Source of the DNA: Pseudoalteromonas sp. N1230-9
Lineage (GTDB): Bacteria; Pseudomonadota; Gammaproteobacteria; Enterobacterales; Alteromonadaceae
NCBI RefSeq assembly: GCF_032716425.1
Contig: NZ_CP090419.1
Span: forward strand, 383,001-447,000
Direction of reading: 5' to 3'
Length of the DNA: 64,000 bases
Below, piece by piece: positions 1 to 9,164 of the stretch. The position numbers and the translations under genes are program-made. The notes beneath the pieces were generated by a model. That model was given only the letters and a program-made list of their open reading frames with translations. It did no database searches and had not been told where the DNA came from. Positions within the stretch are counted from its first letter, which is position 1. Each line of letters starts with the position of its first letter.

Positions 1-1045
1 TAAGTCGCCAATTATCGATACAGAAATCGAAGCATTCTTGATGAATAAAGATTTACAGTTTTCGGCAACCACAGATAAGCACTTAGCATTGAAAGATGCT
101 GAATTTGTGATTATTGCAACACCCACTGATTACGACCCTGATACTAACTATTTTAATACGGGTTCAGTTGAAGCGGTTATTAATGATGTTTTAGCTATCA
201 ATCCTAGTGCAACGATGGTGATTAAGTCTACGGTTCCGGTTGGCTTTACTAAAGCAATAAAAGAGCAGGTGAATAGCGACAATATCATTTTTTCTCCAGA
301 GTTTCTGCGTGAAGGTAAAGCACTTTACGATAACTTGCATCCATCACGCATTATCGTTGGTGAGAAAAGTGAGCGTGCAAAGGTATTTGCTGAGCTATTA
401 ACCCAAGGGGCAGAAAAAGAACATATTGATATTTTGTTTACTGACTCAACGGAAGCCGAAGCGATTAAGCTTTTTTCAAATACCTATTTAGCAATGCGTG
501 TAGCCTATTTTAATGAGCTGGATAGTTATGCCCAAAGTCATGACCTTGATGCTAAGCAAATAATTCAAGGTGTTGGTTTAGATCCGCGTATTGGCTCTCA
601 TTATAATAACCCTTCGTTTGGGTATGGCGGATATTGCTTACCAAAAGATACCAAGCAATTACTAGCAAACTATAAAGATGTGCCGAATAATATGATTCGA
701 GCAATTGTTGATGCAAACTCGACAAGAAAGGACTTTATTGCCGAATCAATTATTAAACAAAACCCTAAAGTCGTAGGGATTTATAGGCTGGTCATGAAGT
801 CCGGATCTGACAACTTTAGGGCTTCAGCTGTGCAAGGCATTATGAAGCGCATTAAAGCAAAAGGCATTGAGGTTATTATTTATGAACCTAGCCTACAAGA
901 GAGTGAGTTCTTTAATTCAGAAGTCGTAAAAACAATTGATGAACTTAAATCACGCGCCGATATTATTATTTCTAATCGAAATACCGATGAATTGGCTGAT
1001 GTAGCTGAAAAAGTGTACACACGCGATTTGTTCGGTAGTGATTAG
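1..1045 (+). CDS. ugd: UDP-glucose 6-dehydrogenase, 5' end cut by the window
   Basis: It oxidises UDP-glucose to UDP-glucuronate with two NAD+ in the cytoplasm, supplying acidic sugars for surface polysaccharide. The reading frame is open from base 2, so the TTG/ATG codons near 38-43 are internal and the N-terminal Rossmann start (roughly 40 residues) lies upstream. Visible family marks are the stretch [24 protein letters not shown], and the catalytic-cysteine motif [14 protein letters not shown], followed by the C-terminal UDP-binding half. The total length would match the short bacterial Ugd group of about 388 residues. galU, which makes its substrate, lies about 550 bases downstream on the same strand. 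Confidence 0.95.
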   Translation, partial: KSPIIDTEIEAFLMNKDLQFSATTDKHLALKDAEFVIIATPTDYDPDTNYFNTGSVEAVINDVLAINPSATMVIKSTVPVGFTKAIKEQVNSDNIIFSPEFLREGKALYDNLHPSRIIVGEKSERAKVFAELLTQGAEKEHIDILFTDSTEAEAIKLFSNTYLAMRVAYFNELDSYAQSHDLDAKQIIQGVGLDPRIGSHYNNPSFGYGGYCLPKDTKQLLANYKDVPNNMIRAIVDANSTRKDFIAESIIKQNPKVVGIYRLVMKSGSDNFRASAVQGIMKRIKAKGIEVIIYEPSLQESEFFNSEVVKTIDELKSRADIIISNRNTDELADVAEKVYTRDLFGSD

Positions 1046-1068
1046 TTATTTATTACCATAATTAAATG

Positions 1069-1108
1069 TTAACTAAGCCTTTTATCTTTAGGTGAGAGGC
1101 TTGGTTAA
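1069..1108 (+). terminator. Hairpin after ugd
   Basis: Arms at 1069-1080 and 1097-1108 pair over 11 of 12 positions, 23 bases after the ugd stop. There is no good T-run after it, so it may be a weak terminator or an RNA 3'-end stabiliser. Confidence 0.45.
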
Positions 1109-1591
1109 TTCAATAGTATGGTTTTATTTTGCGCTGTATTTCCCCACGTTTTATTCAACACAAAAAGTGTCATTATTTATTGTTAACATGAAGAATATTA
1201 ATAATAAATTACCTTAGGTTTGATATAATGTTCCCCTTTTGAGTGGTATAATTGTTCCCTCGTTACGGCAAATAAATGCTTTTCGTAAACGCATTATTTT
1301 AGTCACGATTTAGCATTTTATTTAGTTGGGCGCGTAACAATAAATGATTGATTATGTCGCACCCTGTTTTTACTCAGCAAGTCATAAAATAAAAAATAGC
1401 GGGTATTAAATTAGCTTAGCGACTTAGCCTAAAAGGGCATGAGCCTCAAGGGGTTACCATATTTGATGAAGTGAGCGAAGTTTTGCCTCGCTTGTATGAG
1501 TAGTAAAAGTGATGATTTGTTCATATTCGAGCAAGCTTTACACTGCTAACTTAGTTATAAATTTGAGTTAATATTTAAAAAAGGACTTAAT
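1109..1591. other. Intergenic region ugd-galU, mostly empty
   Basis: This AT-rich spacer holds no convincing gene. One short frame at 1420-1503 (27 codons, no start codon, plus strand) reads like the end of a protein, with GHEPQGVTIFDEVSEVLPRL just before the stop, and could be a gene remnant or chance. The last 30 bases carry the AAGGA ribosome-binding site of galU. I could not define a convincing promoter. Confidence 0.4.
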
Positions 1592-2500
1592 ATGAAAGCT
1601 GTTATCCCTGTTGCGGGTCTTGGAACTCGTATGCTTCCAATGACCAAAGCCATTCCAAAGGAAATGTTGCCGCTTGTCGATAAACCTCTTATTCAATACA
1701 TTGTTGATGAATGTGTAGCGGCAGGCATTAAAGAGATTGTGCTTGTAACACATAGCTCTAAAAATGCCATTGAAAACCACTTTGATACCAGCTTTGAGCT
1801 CGAAGCGACACTCGAAAAGCGTGTTAAACGCACTTTATTAGAAGAAGTACGCTCTATTTGCCCTGATGATGTGACGATTATGCATGTGCGTCAAGGCGAA
1901 GCAAAAGGGCTTGGTCATGCGGTATTATGTGCGAAACCTATTGTAGGTGATGATGACTTTGTTGTTGTGCTACCAGACGTCATTCTTGATAGCTATACCG
2001 CTGATCAAAAAACAGAAAATATTGCAGCCATGATTAAACGCTTCAAAGAAGTCAGAGCAAGCCAAATCATGCTTGAGCCTGTTGCAGCTGAAGATGTTAG
2101 TAAATATGGTATTGCTGATATTGGTGGAGTGACGATTAAAGCTGGCGAAAGCGCACCGATCAAAACTATGGTAGAAAAGCCAAAAACTGAAGAAGCACCA
2201 TCGAATCTTGCGGTTGTTGGTCGTTATGTATTGTCTAAAGCTATTTGGCCTATCCTAGCAAAAACCTCGGCAGGGGCTGGTGGCGAAATTCAATTAACAG
2301 ATGCAATCGATGCATTGATGGAAGCTGAAATAGTCGAAGCGTTCCACATGAGTGGCCGTTCACACGACTGTGGTGACAAGCTAGGCTATTTAAAAGCAAT
2401 CATCGAATACGGTATGCGTGATGAAAAGCTAGGTGCTGAGTTTTCAGAGTTTGTTGCACAAGCAGTTGCACCACAGCCAGCTCATTTAAAAGCGGTTTAA
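1592..2500 (+). CDS. galU: UTP-glucose-1-phosphate uridylyltransferase
   Basis: It makes UDP-glucose from UTP and glucose-1-phosphate in the cytoplasm, feeding Ugd and surface polysaccharide synthesis. The protein has 302 residues, the normal size. The N-terminus has the nucleotidyltransferase signature [20 protein letters not shown], followed by [13 protein letters not shown], and the sugar-binding region [20 protein letters not shown] sits around residue 200. The ATG is preceded by AAAAAAGGA with good spacing. It stands alone between a long spacer and a strong terminator, so it is probably monocistronic, although its function pairs it with the upstream ugd. Confidence 0.97.
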   Translation: MKAVIPVAGLGTRMLPMTKAIPKEMLPLVDKPLIQYIVDECVAAGIKEIVLVTHSSKNAIENHFDTSFELEATLEKRVKRTLLEEVRSICPDDVTIMHVRQGEAKGLGHAVLCAKPIVGDDDFVVVLPDVILDSYTADQKTENIAAMIKRFKEVRASQIMLEPVAAEDVSKYGIADIGGVTIKAGESAPIKTMVEKPKTEEAPSNLAVVGRYVLSKAIWPILAKTSAGAGGEIQLTDAIDALMEAEIVEAFHMSGRSHDCGDKLGYLKAIIEYGMRDEKLGAEFSEFVAQAVAPQPAHLKAV

Positions 2501-2528
2501 TACTGTTTGCTGGTTTAGAGTACACAGA

Positions 2529-2560
2529 ACGCCTGCATTAATGCAGGCGTTTTTGTTTCT
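2529..2560 (+). terminator. Rho-independent terminator of galU
   Basis: Perfect 10-bp arms ACGCCTGCAT and ATGCAGGCGT around a TA loop (2529-2550) are followed by TTTTGTTT. It lies 29 bases after galU, between convergent genes, and may also act on the opposing kinase transcript. Confidence 0.9.
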
Positions 2561-2617
2561 AATCGTTATTGACTAAATTAGATACAAGTAGTTGCGACTT
2601 TATGTCGCGCAACAACC

Positions 2618-3712
2618 TTAATTATTGATTTCTAAAATCGCTTTAAGGGTATGCTCTTTATCAAGAATATCGCGATACAGTGCAAACTGATTACGAGCCC
2701 GCTCTAAATTGTGGTTCGCATGTTTAGTGGCAAAGTAATTATCACCATCAATAAAGTCAGTCAAAAAGCGTAAGCCAATCATAAACGTCATAACTTTGGT
2801 GCCTAGCCAAAAGCTTTGTTTTTCAGCATCGGTGATCACATTTTGCAGCGGTTCAACATAGCCTTTTACAATTGCTGCGAAAATTTCTTCACGCACGCGA
2901 ACATTATTTAAGTTAGTAGAATCCTCTTGCTCAGGTGAACAGAATGTACGTACCATATCGCCAAAATCAAACAGCCAATAGCCTGGCATACAGGTATCAA
3001 GATCGATCACCGCTTTCGCACTGTCTGACTTTGTGCAAAACAGCATATTGTTGATTTTGGTATCATTATGGCAAGGTCTTAAAGGAATGGTGCCTTCAAG
3101 CGCTTTTAGTTCTGCAACGAGGCTTTGCTGTTCTAAGCAAAAATCAACATCGTCTTGGCATAGTGCAGTTCTGTTCAGTGGGTTTTGCTCTAGCACTTTT
3201 TTGAAGGCATCAAATCGCATTTCTAGGTTATGAAAGTTAGGAATAACATGGTGTAACTGTTCAGCCTGAAAATCTTGCAGAGCAAGGGCGAATTGACCAA
3301 ATGCATTGGCCGCAGTTTGTGCTTGCGAGATGCTGGCTACAACATCTTCACTATAACTGCCGCCAATAAATTCGAGTGCGCGCCATACTCCTTGGTCATA
3401 TTCAACCAAAAAGTCATTTTCAATAGTGGGTACGTGACGAATAATATCTAAATCATACTCACCATTATTATTTTTCTTAGTTAAGTGCTGTTCTATTAAA
3501 CGTGCATTCTCAACGAGCTTCTCAGGGGCTGGAAATACATCCGTATTTAACTTTTGTACCACCAAGGCCTGATCATCTGTTTTAAGTAGCATGGTTGTGT
3601 TTATATGACCATTTCCAATTGGCTTTAAGCTAATATTGGCGTCGTTTAGGCCATAGCACTGAGATAAATGCTCAGCTACAGGGTTTGACTTCATTGAGAG
3701 TTCACTCTTCAT
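2618..3712 (-). CDS. NahK-like N-acetylhexosamine 1-kinase (APH-fold phosphotransferase)
   Basis: It probably phosphorylates a free hexosamine at C1. The family match is to bifidobacterial N-acetylhexosamine 1-kinase, recalled rather than searched: GNGHINTT near the N-terminus, the catalytic loop CHNDTKINNML, the metal-binding stretch VIDLDTCMPGYWLFDFGD, and the C-terminal IDGDNYFATKHANHNLERAR. The frame is open to an ATG at 3763. I prefer the ATG at 3712, which overlaps the stop of the upstream nucleotidyltransferase by 11 bases; an ATG at 3694 fits the family N-terminus equally well. It is probably the second gene of a two-gene operon that would convert a free sugar to sugar-1-phosphate and then to nucleotide sugar. 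The substrate is not shown by the sequence. Confidence 0.8.
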   Translation of the reverse strand: MKSELSMKSNPVAEHLSQCYGLNDANISLKPIGNGHINTTMLLKTDDQALVVQKLNTDVFPAPEKLVENARLIEQHLTKKNNNGEYDLDIIRHVPTIENDFLVEYDQGVWRALEFIGGSYSEDVVASISQAQTAANAFGQFALALQDFQAEQLHHVIPNFHNLEMRFDAFKKVLEQNPLNRTALCQDDVDFCLEQQSLVAELKALEGTIPLRPCHNDTKINNMLFCTKSDSAKAVIDLDTCMPGYWLFDFGDMVRTFCSPEQEDSTNLNNVRVREEIFAAIVKGYVEPLQNVITDAEKQSFWLGTKVMTFMIGLRFLTDFIDGDNYFATKHANHNLERARNQFALYRDILDKEHTLKAILEINN

Positions 3713-4622
3713 TTTTGATTGCACTGAGGCGATGACTGCTATTTCTTCCGTGATATAATTCATAAAGCTTTTTCGAAACCTTTTCTAGCTCTGATTTGTA
3801 AGTCACACCATACCAAGGTGATTGTGCTTTATAGACAATGACAGATTGGTGTTTACCTTGGATGGCGGCTTGGATTTGGTCGGGCAAATAATACTCTTTT
3901 GTGACACCGTTGTCATTACTTTCTAGGAACTCAAAAAAGCCGCTTTCTAAGTAATTGAACACATCGGGAGTTATTCCCCAAAAGCTCATGGAGCCTAGTG
4001 AGTCATCTGTAATTACCACTCTTTTACCTTGCGGTGTATCGCCGTAGAGAGTGGCATTTTCGCGTTCAATATTTAAGTATTCAATCACATTAGTGAGTTG
4101 CTGCTGTTCATCTACCTCACATAGCCCACGGTTAACTCCCCCTTCATCTGACAGAGTTTGGCTAATAGGATAACCAACCATGGCCCATTGCGTGCTGTGC
4201 TTAAAGTGCTCAGCAACTATTTCAAACGAAGTATCGCCATAATAGTCATCAGCGGTGATCACAATCGCAGGGTTATGTACATAAGGCTTTGCGCAAAGCA
4301 GTGCATGCCCAGTTCCCCATGGCTTGATGCGATCTGCAGCTAGGTGGCTGAACTTATCGGGTAACGCATCAATACTTTGCTCAACTAATACAATATCGAG
4401 GTCATCAGGAAGCCGAGGTAAGATTGTGGCCTCAAGTTCAGCACGAATTTTTTGATTAATAATGATCACAACTTGGCTAACATCCACTTTGACTGCATCG
4501 GCGATACTTAGCTCCATGATTGTGCGACCAAGAGTTGGAATTTCAGCGATTTGTTTATTTCCGCCAAAGCGACTACCTAAGCCACCAGCTAATACAACTA
4601 AAGTGAGAGAATGTTGTGCCAT
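3702..4622 (-). CDS. Sugar-1-phosphate nucleotidyltransferase family protein
   Basis: The predicted role is to join a sugar-1-phosphate to an NTP. The 306-residue product starts with the NTP-transferase signature VVLAGGLGSRFGGNKQ (GGxGxRxxxxKQ type), then has GTGHALLCAKP and a metal-site-like ITADDYYGD near residue 130, and SMSFWGITPDVF further on. It is not closely like GalU, GlmU or MurU. A longer frame to 4721 adds a leader without similarity, and MAQHSLTLVVLAGG at 4622 begins as family members do, though its ribosome-binding site is weak. The downstream overlapping gene is a NahK-like kinase, so the pair looks like a sugar salvage and activation module. Substrate and nucleotide are unknown. 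Confidence 0.75.
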   Translation of the reverse strand: MAQHSLTLVVLAGGLGSRFGGNKQIAEIPTLGRTIMELSIADAVKVDVSQVVIIINQKIRAELEATILPRLPDDLDIVLVEQSIDALPDKFSHLAADRIKPWGTGHALLCAKPYVHNPAIVITADDYYGDTSFEIVAEHFKHSTQWAMVGYPISQTLSDEGGVNRGLCEVDEQQQLTNVIEYLNIERENATLYGDTPQGKRVVITDDSLGSMSFWGITPDVFNYLESGFFEFLESNDNGVTKEYYLPDQIQAAIQGKHQSVIVYKAQSPWYGVTYKSELEKVSKKLYELYHGRNSSHRLSAIKNEE

Positions 4623-4821
4623 TATATCTATTAAATAAAAAACAAAATCTGAGTCTATCAGAAACAAACAAAACGTAGGAGGCGTTTTAATATTGAATCG
4701 TTTATTTACGGTTGGAGCCATTCTGTGGGCATTATTTTAGCGAGTAATGTTTACTCGCATCCCCTTTACCTCAATGGTATATTGTCATTTGTGGTATTAC
4801 ATTGTTTAAGTAGAGTGGGCG

Positions 4822-5295
4822 ATGGCAAAAGATAGGTATGCGCCTAAAGCGCTGGGCGATATTATGGCAGGGCTCAATAGCCGGCTTGCGTCCTATGCAG
4901 GCAAGGCGCAAGGGCTATCGAGTCAACAAGCTATACTGAATGACTTTTTAGGCGAAACATTATCAAAAAAATGCCGAGTGAGTAATTATCGTGACGGCAC
5001 TTTGATGATTGAGGCGGTCTCTGCCCCGTTTGCGCTGCGCTTAAATTATTTAAAAATGGACATGCTTTCGCACTTTCGAAAGGCAGGCATGGCTGAACTC
5101 GGACAAATTAAAATTACTGCTAACCCACAAGCAACCCAGCGTTTGTCAGCGAAATCAGAACAAGATAAAAAACCAGTTACAAAACGTCAAATGAGCGAGC
5201 AAACAGCCGATTACCTCAACGCTATCGCCGCAGATGCACCACCGTCGTTAAAAGCGAAGTTAGAGCGTTTAGCGCAACATGGCCGTAAGAAGTAA
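4822..5295 (+). CDS. dciA: DciA, DUF721 replicative helicase loader
   Basis: DciA-family proteins help load the DnaB helicase at replication start in bacteria that lack DnaC or DnaI. The protein has 157 residues: an N-terminal DUF721 domain, with the motif LNDFLGETLSKKCRV followed by a stretch around ALRLNYLKMDML, then a basic, low-complexity linker and a short C-terminal helix. Presence directly upstream of secA is the usual order in Vibrio and Alteromonadales. The ATG follows GTGGGCG, a weak ribosome-binding site. A small palindromic repeat starts two bases after the stop. Confidence 0.85.
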   Translation: MAKDRYAPKALGDIMAGLNSRLASYAGKAQGLSSQQAILNDFLGETLSKKCRVSNYRDGTLMIEAVSAPFALRLNYLKMDMLSHFRKAGMAELGQIKITANPQATQRLSAKSEQDKKPVTKRQMSEQTADYLNAIAADAPPSLKAKLERLAQHGRKK

Positions 5296-5297
5296 CG

Positions 5298-5327
5298 TGT
5301 AGGCGTGAAATTTACTTCACACGAGGG
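5298..5327. repeat. Dispersed palindromic repeat, copy 1
   Basis: It has the core AGGCGTGAAATTTACTTCAC, with arms GTGAA (5305-5309) and TTCAC (5316-5320). Related copies are at 8889, 12602 and 15183. It lies between the ends of dciA and the candidate minus-strand microprotein. Confidence 0.6.
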
Positions 5328-5334
5328 CTGCGGT

Positions 5335-5427
5335 TTACTTGAATTCAAAGTGCGCCTTGCCAAGCATTGGGCCCTCAGATTCGCCTTTTTTCTTTCCTGA
5401 TCTTGATTTTATTTCGATTGTCGCCAT
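5335..5427 (-). CDS. Candidate 30-residue lysine-rich microprotein
   Basis: A minus-strand frame encodes MATIEIKSRSGKKKGESEGP followed by MLGKAHFEFK and a TAA stop. It is hydrophilic and basic with no membrane segment. It occupies the dciA-secA spacer, facing away from secA, with a palindromic repeat just beyond its stop. Only a weak GAG lies before its ATG. The non-random composition suggests real coding, but at 30 codons chance cannot be excluded. I do not recognise the family. Confidence 0.4.
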   Translation of the reverse strand: MATIEIKSRSGKKKGESEGPMLGKAHFEFK

Positions 5428-5523
5428 ATCTACTCAGTGATTTAATTTTTACGCATTAGATCAAAGATTACGGCTAATTTTTAAATTTTCTTGCTGAAAA
5501 TCCATATCTTCACACACAGAAGG

Positions 5524-5551
5524 TTTGATGTTGCGCAGACTCTGGTATGAT
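5524..5551 (+). promoter_or_regulatory. Predicted secA promoter (extended -10)
   Basis: An extended -10 element TGGTATGAT (hexamer 5546-5551) has a poor -35 candidate TTTGAT at 5524-5529 (16-bp spacer). Transcription from here would give an untranslated leader of about 150 bases that contains the long inverted repeat. Confidence 0.4.
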
Positions 5552-5589
5552 AGCGCACGAAATAAGCTGTGTTTTAAACAGCGTACTGA

Positions 5590-5649
5590 TAAATTGTTAA
5601 TTAATATGCCCTACATCATGAGCATAAGCGCATATTAATTATCAATTAA
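5590..5649 (+). promoter_or_regulatory. Long inverted repeat in the secA leader
   Basis: Arms of 20 bases at 5590-5609 and 5630-5649 pair at 18 of 20 positions, with a 20-base loop. The stem is AT-rich and ends 56 bases before the secA ATG. A 10-codon frame (MPYIMSISAY) starts inside the left arm but has no ribosome-binding site. It is not SecM, which would encode a longer exported arrest peptide. It could be an RNA switch, a protein-binding site or an mRNA stability element. Confidence 0.5.
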
Positions 5650-5705
5650 AGAAAGTGGGTTAGCTAACGACTAGCTAACAAAGAATATATTGTAACGGTT
5701 TTATC

Positions 5706-8414
5706 ATGATATCTAATTTATTTACCAAGATTTTTGGTAGTCGCAATGACCGCACTATTAAAAACCTAAGAAAGACGGTCGCACTGATCAATGCGCTTGA
5801 AACGCAATTAGAAGCGCTTTCTGATGAAGATCTAAAAGCAAAAACAGCAGAATTTAGAGAGCGTTACGATAACGGACAAAGCCTAGATGATATCTTACCA
5901 GAAGCATTTGCTGTGGTACGTGAAGCATCTAAGCGTGTAAACGGCATGCGTCACTTCGACGTACAGCTACTTGGTGGTATGGTTTTACATCAAGGTCGCA
6001 TCGCAGAGATGCGTACCGGTGAAGGTAAAACACTAACAGCAACATTACCTGCCTACCTTCGCGGTTTAACAGGTAAAGGTGTTCACGTAATTACCGTGAA
6101 TGACTACCTTGCAAAACGTGACGCCGAAACTAACCGCCCATTATTTGAATTCTTAGGCCTAACAGTGGGCTGTAACGTACCAGGTATGATGCCACAGCAA
6201 AAGAAAATCGCTTATGCTGCTGATATCACTTACGGTACTAATAACGAATTTGGCTTTGATTATCTTCGCGATAACATGGCATTTAGCATCGAAGAGCGTG
6301 TACAACGCCCACTTTACTACGCGGTAGTGGATGAAGTGGATTCAATCCTAATCGATGAAGCGCGTACGCCGCTTATTATCTCAGGCCCTGCTGAAGACAG
6401 CTCTGAGCTTTACATCGAAATCAATAAAATTGTGCCTGATCTTGAGCTACAAGAAAAAGAAGATGAAGAAGGCGTTGAAGGTGACGGCGACTTCACTATC
6501 GATGAAAAGTCTAAGCAAGTTCACTTAACTGAACGTGGTCAAATTAAAGTTGAAGAGCTATTAATTGAGCGCGGCTTAATCGAAGAAGGTGATTCACTTT
6601 ATTCAGCTTCAAGTATCACATTATTAAGCCATGTGTATGCGGCGCTTCGTGCTCACAAACTGTATCAAAAAGACGTTGATTATGTTGTTAAAGAAAACGA
6701 AGTTATCATCGTAGATGAGCACACAGGCCGTACAATGGAAGGTCGCCGTTGGTCAGAAGGTTTACACCAAGCTGTTGAAGCAAAAGAAGGTGTACGCATT
6801 CAAAACGAAAACCAAACATTGGCATCAATCACATTCCAAAACTACTTCCGTTTATACGACACATTAGCGGGTATGACAGGTACAGCAGACACAGAAGCGT
6901 TTGAGTTCCAGTCTATCTACGGTCTAGACACAGTTGTAATGCCAACTAACAAACCGATGATCCGTGACGATCGTGCTGACCTTGTTTACCTTACACAAGA
7001 AGAAAAGTACGAAGCAATCCTTGCTGATATCAAAGATTGTCAAGAGCGCGGTCAACCGGTACTTGTGGGTACTATTTCTATCGAAAGTTCTGAGTACTTA
7101 TCGCAGTTCTTACGTAAAGAAAAAATTAAGCACAACGTACTCAATGCGAAATTCCATGCGCAAGAAGCAGACATCGTTGCTGACGCGGGCTTACCTGGCA
7201 CAGTAACCATTGCAACTAACATGGCCGGTCGTGGTACCGATATCGTGTTAGGTGGTAACTGGCAAAGTGAGGTTGAAAAGCTTGAAGAGCCAACGGATGA
7301 GCAAATCAAAGCGATTAAAGAAGCGTGGCAAAAACGTCACGACGCGGTAATCGAAGCGGGTGGCTTACATATCATTGGTACTGAGCGTCACGAATCTCGC
7401 CGTATCGATAACCAGTTACGTGGCCGTTCGGGTCGTCAAGGTGATGCAGGTTCAAGCCGTTTCTACTTATCAATGGATGACGCGTTAATGCGTATCTTTG
7501 CTGGTGAGCGCATGACGAACATGATGCGTAAGCTAGGTATGCAACGCGGTGAAGCGATTGAGCACCCTTGGGTTAACCGTGCAATCGAAAACGCACAACG
7601 CAAAGTTGAAGCGCGTAACTTCGATGTTCGTAAGCAATTACTTGAGTACGATGATGTAGCAAACGATCAACGTCGTGTTGTTTACTCACAACGTAATGAG
7701 CTACTTGAAGAAGGCGATATTTCAGAAACTATTACTGCAATTCGCGGCGATGTGCTAAACGGTACGATTGACCAATATATTGCACCACAAAGTCTAGCTG
7801 AAATGTGGGATATTCCAGGCCTAGAAGAGCGCTTAAAGCAGGATTTCTTAATCGAGCTACCTATTGCACAATGGTTAGCTGATGATAATAAACTGTACGA
7901 AGAAAAACTTCGTGAGCGCATTGAAGAAGCGGTTGAGCAAGCATATAAGCAAAAAGAAGAGATGGTAGGTGAGTCTGTCCTACGTCAATTCGAAAAAGCA
8001 ATTATGCTACAAAGCCTAGACCAGCACTGGAAAGATCACTTGGCAGCGATGGATCACCTTCGTCAAGGTATTCACTTACGTGGCTATGCACAGAAGAATC
8101 CGAAGCAAGAATATAAGCGTGAGTCGTTCGAGTTATTCTCTGAAATGCTTGAGAACTTAAAAGTCGACGTTGTCGGTATTTTGAGTAAAGTACAAGTTCG
8201 CGCTGAAGAAGATGTTGAGAAAGTTGAAGAGCAACATCGTAAGAGCGAAAATGCACCGCGTGAATACCAGCACGAAGAGGCAGAGCACCTTGGTGGCGAA
8301 ACACCACAAGATGCTGTGGTTAGCCATCGTGCAGAACCAAAAGTCGGTCGTAATGAACCGTGTCCTTGTGGTTCAGGTCAAAAATTCAAACAGTGTTGCG
8401 GTAAATTAAAGTAA
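5706..8414 (+). CDS. secA: Preprotein translocase ATPase SecA
   Basis: SecA is the ATP-driven motor that pushes unfolded preproteins through SecYEG at the inner membrane. The product has 902 residues, close to the E. coli length. Visible elements are [15 protein letters not shown] (Walker A, about residue 103), [20 protein letters not shown] (DEAD-type Walker B), the preprotein-binding region, [10 protein letters not shown] and [15 protein letters not shown] in the second nucleotide-binding fold, and a C-terminal zinc site [13 protein letters not shown] that binds SecB and phospholipid. No secM-like gene is upstream; a long inverted repeat occupies the leader instead. A strong terminator follows. 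Confidence 0.98.
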   Translation: MISNLFTKIFGSRNDRTIKNLRKTVALINALETQLEALSDEDLKAKTAEFRERYDNGQSLDDILPEAFAVVREASKRVNGMRHFDVQLLGGMVLHQGRIAEMRTGEGKTLTATLPAYLRGLTGKGVHVITVNDYLAKRDAETNRPLFEFLGLTVGCNVPGMMPQQKKIAYAADITYGTNNEFGFDYLRDNMAFSIEERVQRPLYYAVVDEVDSILIDEARTPLIISGPAEDSSELYIEINKIVPDLELQEKEDEEGVEGDGDFTIDEKSKQVHLTERGQIKVEELLIERGLIEEGDSLYSASSITLLSHVYAALRAHKLYQKDVDYVVKENEVIIVDEHTGRTMEGRRWSEGLHQAVEAKEGVRIQNENQTLASITFQNYFRLYDTLAGMTGTADTEAFEFQSIYGLDTVVMPTNKPMIRDDRADLVYLTQEEKYEAILADIKDCQERGQPVLVGTISIESSEYLSQFLRKEKIKHNVLNAKFHAQEADIVADAGLPGTVTIATNMAGRGTDIVLGGNWQSEVEKLEEPTDEQIKAIKEAWQKRHDAVIEAGGLHIIGTERHESRRIDNQLRGRSGRQGDAGSSRFYLSMDDALMRIFAGERMTNMMRKLGMQRGEAIEHPWVNRAIENAQRKVEARNFDVRKQLLEYDDVANDQRRVVYSQRNELLEEGDISETITAIRGDVLNGTIDQYIAPQSLAEMWDIPGLEERLKQDFLIELPIAQWLADDNKLYEEKLRERIEEAVEQAYKQKEEMVGESVLRQFEKAIMLQSLDQHWKDHLAAMDHLRQGIHLRGYAQKNPKQEYKRESFELFSEMLENLKVDVVGILSKVQVRAEEDVEKVEEQHRKSENAPREYQHEEAEHLGGETPQDAVVSHRAEPKVGRNEPCPCGSGQKFKQCCGKLK

Positions 8415-8433
8415 CCTAAGCATTGAGATAAAA

Positions 8434-8457
8434 AGCGACGCTTGCGTCGCTTTTTTT
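8434..8457 (+). terminator. Rho-independent terminator of secA
   Basis: Arms AGCGACGC (8434-8441) and GCGTCGCT (8444-8451) are followed by a run of seven T. It separates secA from mutT by about 60 bases. Confidence 0.92.
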
Positions 8458-8476
8458 ATGATTGAGGAAATATAAA

Positions 8477-8878
8477 ATGACTAAAAAAATAGTGCATGTT
8501 GCAGTCGGCGTTATTTATAAAGATCAGCAGCTATTTATCTGTAAACGTCCAGATGACAAACACCAAGGCGGCTTGTGGGAATTCCCCGGCGGTAAGGTAG
8601 AGCAGGGCGAAAGCGTATTTACAGCGCTACAGCGCGAGTTACTAGAAGAAGTAAATCTAACCGTTAATGGCAGTGAAGAGCTAATCGTGATCGAACATGA
8701 CTACGGCGATAAATGCGTACGCTTAGATGTGCATATTGTTGACAACTTCACAGGCACTGCTCATGGCGCTGAGGGGCAACAAGGTAAGTGGGTAGCAATT
8801 AATGAACTTGATACTTATGCTTTTCCTGCTGCCAATGTAGAAATAGTCGAAAAGATAAAGCAAAAATATGCGCTTTAA
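8477..8878 (+). CDS. mutT: 8-oxo-dGTP diphosphatase MutT
   Basis: MutT hydrolyses oxidised dGTP and prevents A:T to C:G transversions. The 133-residue protein is one Nudix domain with the Nudix box GGKVEQGESVFTALQRELLEEV (shown in part: GxxxxxEx7REUxEExGU pattern, around residues 38-60), preceded by GLWEFPGG. The frame is open to a TTG at 8462, but the ATG at 8477 has the ribosome-binding site GAGGAAA seven bases upstream. The position after secA is conserved in enterics and Vibrio. Some MutT-like proteins act on other nucleotides, but length and synteny favour MutT itself. Confidence 0.92.
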   Translation: MTKKIVHVAVGVIYKDQQLFICKRPDDKHQGGLWEFPGGKVEQGESVFTALQRELLEEVNLTVNGSEELIVIEHDYGDKCVRLDVHIVDNFTGTAHGAEGQQGKWVAINELDTYAFPAANVEIVEKIKQKYAL

Positions 8879-8888
8879 ATCTAGATGA

Positions 8889-8914
8889 AGGCGCGAAGTT
8901 TCCTTCGCGCAAAG
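8889..8914. repeat. Dispersed palindromic repeat, copy 2
   Basis: Perfect arms GCGCGAA (8891-8897) and TTCGCGC (8904-8910) lie 12 bases after mutT. The core aligns with copy 1 (AGGCGYGAARTTT), and both arms change together (GTGAA/TTCAC there, GCGAA/TTCGC here), which suggests selection on the stem. Confidence 0.6.
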
Positions 8915-9164
8915 ATTATAGTTTGTGCTATGTTGAAAACGCGCCCTGCAAGCTATTGTCCGCTTGGTGGTGTGTAATTCCCTCTTTCTCTATCAAAAGT
9001 CCTGAGATAAAATAAAATTACACTAAATAGCGTATGATAAATATATTCTAATATTATATGCCTTACTTGTTTACGGTATCATAGCTTCTCTATTCAGTGT
9101 TTTTTGACCTACACTTTTGTTTTTTGTCAGCGTTTAGTGCTGAACCTCTTTTTTAAGGTTAACA

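Noticed and set aside
38..43. TTG/ATG codons as start of ugd
   Set aside because: The frame is open to base 2 and reads Ugd-like sequence there, so the gene starts outside the window.
4623..4721. Longer N-terminus for the nucleotidyltransferase (start at 4721)
   Set aside because: The 33 extra residues have no similarity to the family fold, and MAQHSLTLVVLAGG starts as expected.
5606..5638. 10-codon upstream frame in the secA inverted repeat (MPYIMSISAY)
   Set aside because: No ribosome-binding site and very short; only noted as a possible leader peptide.
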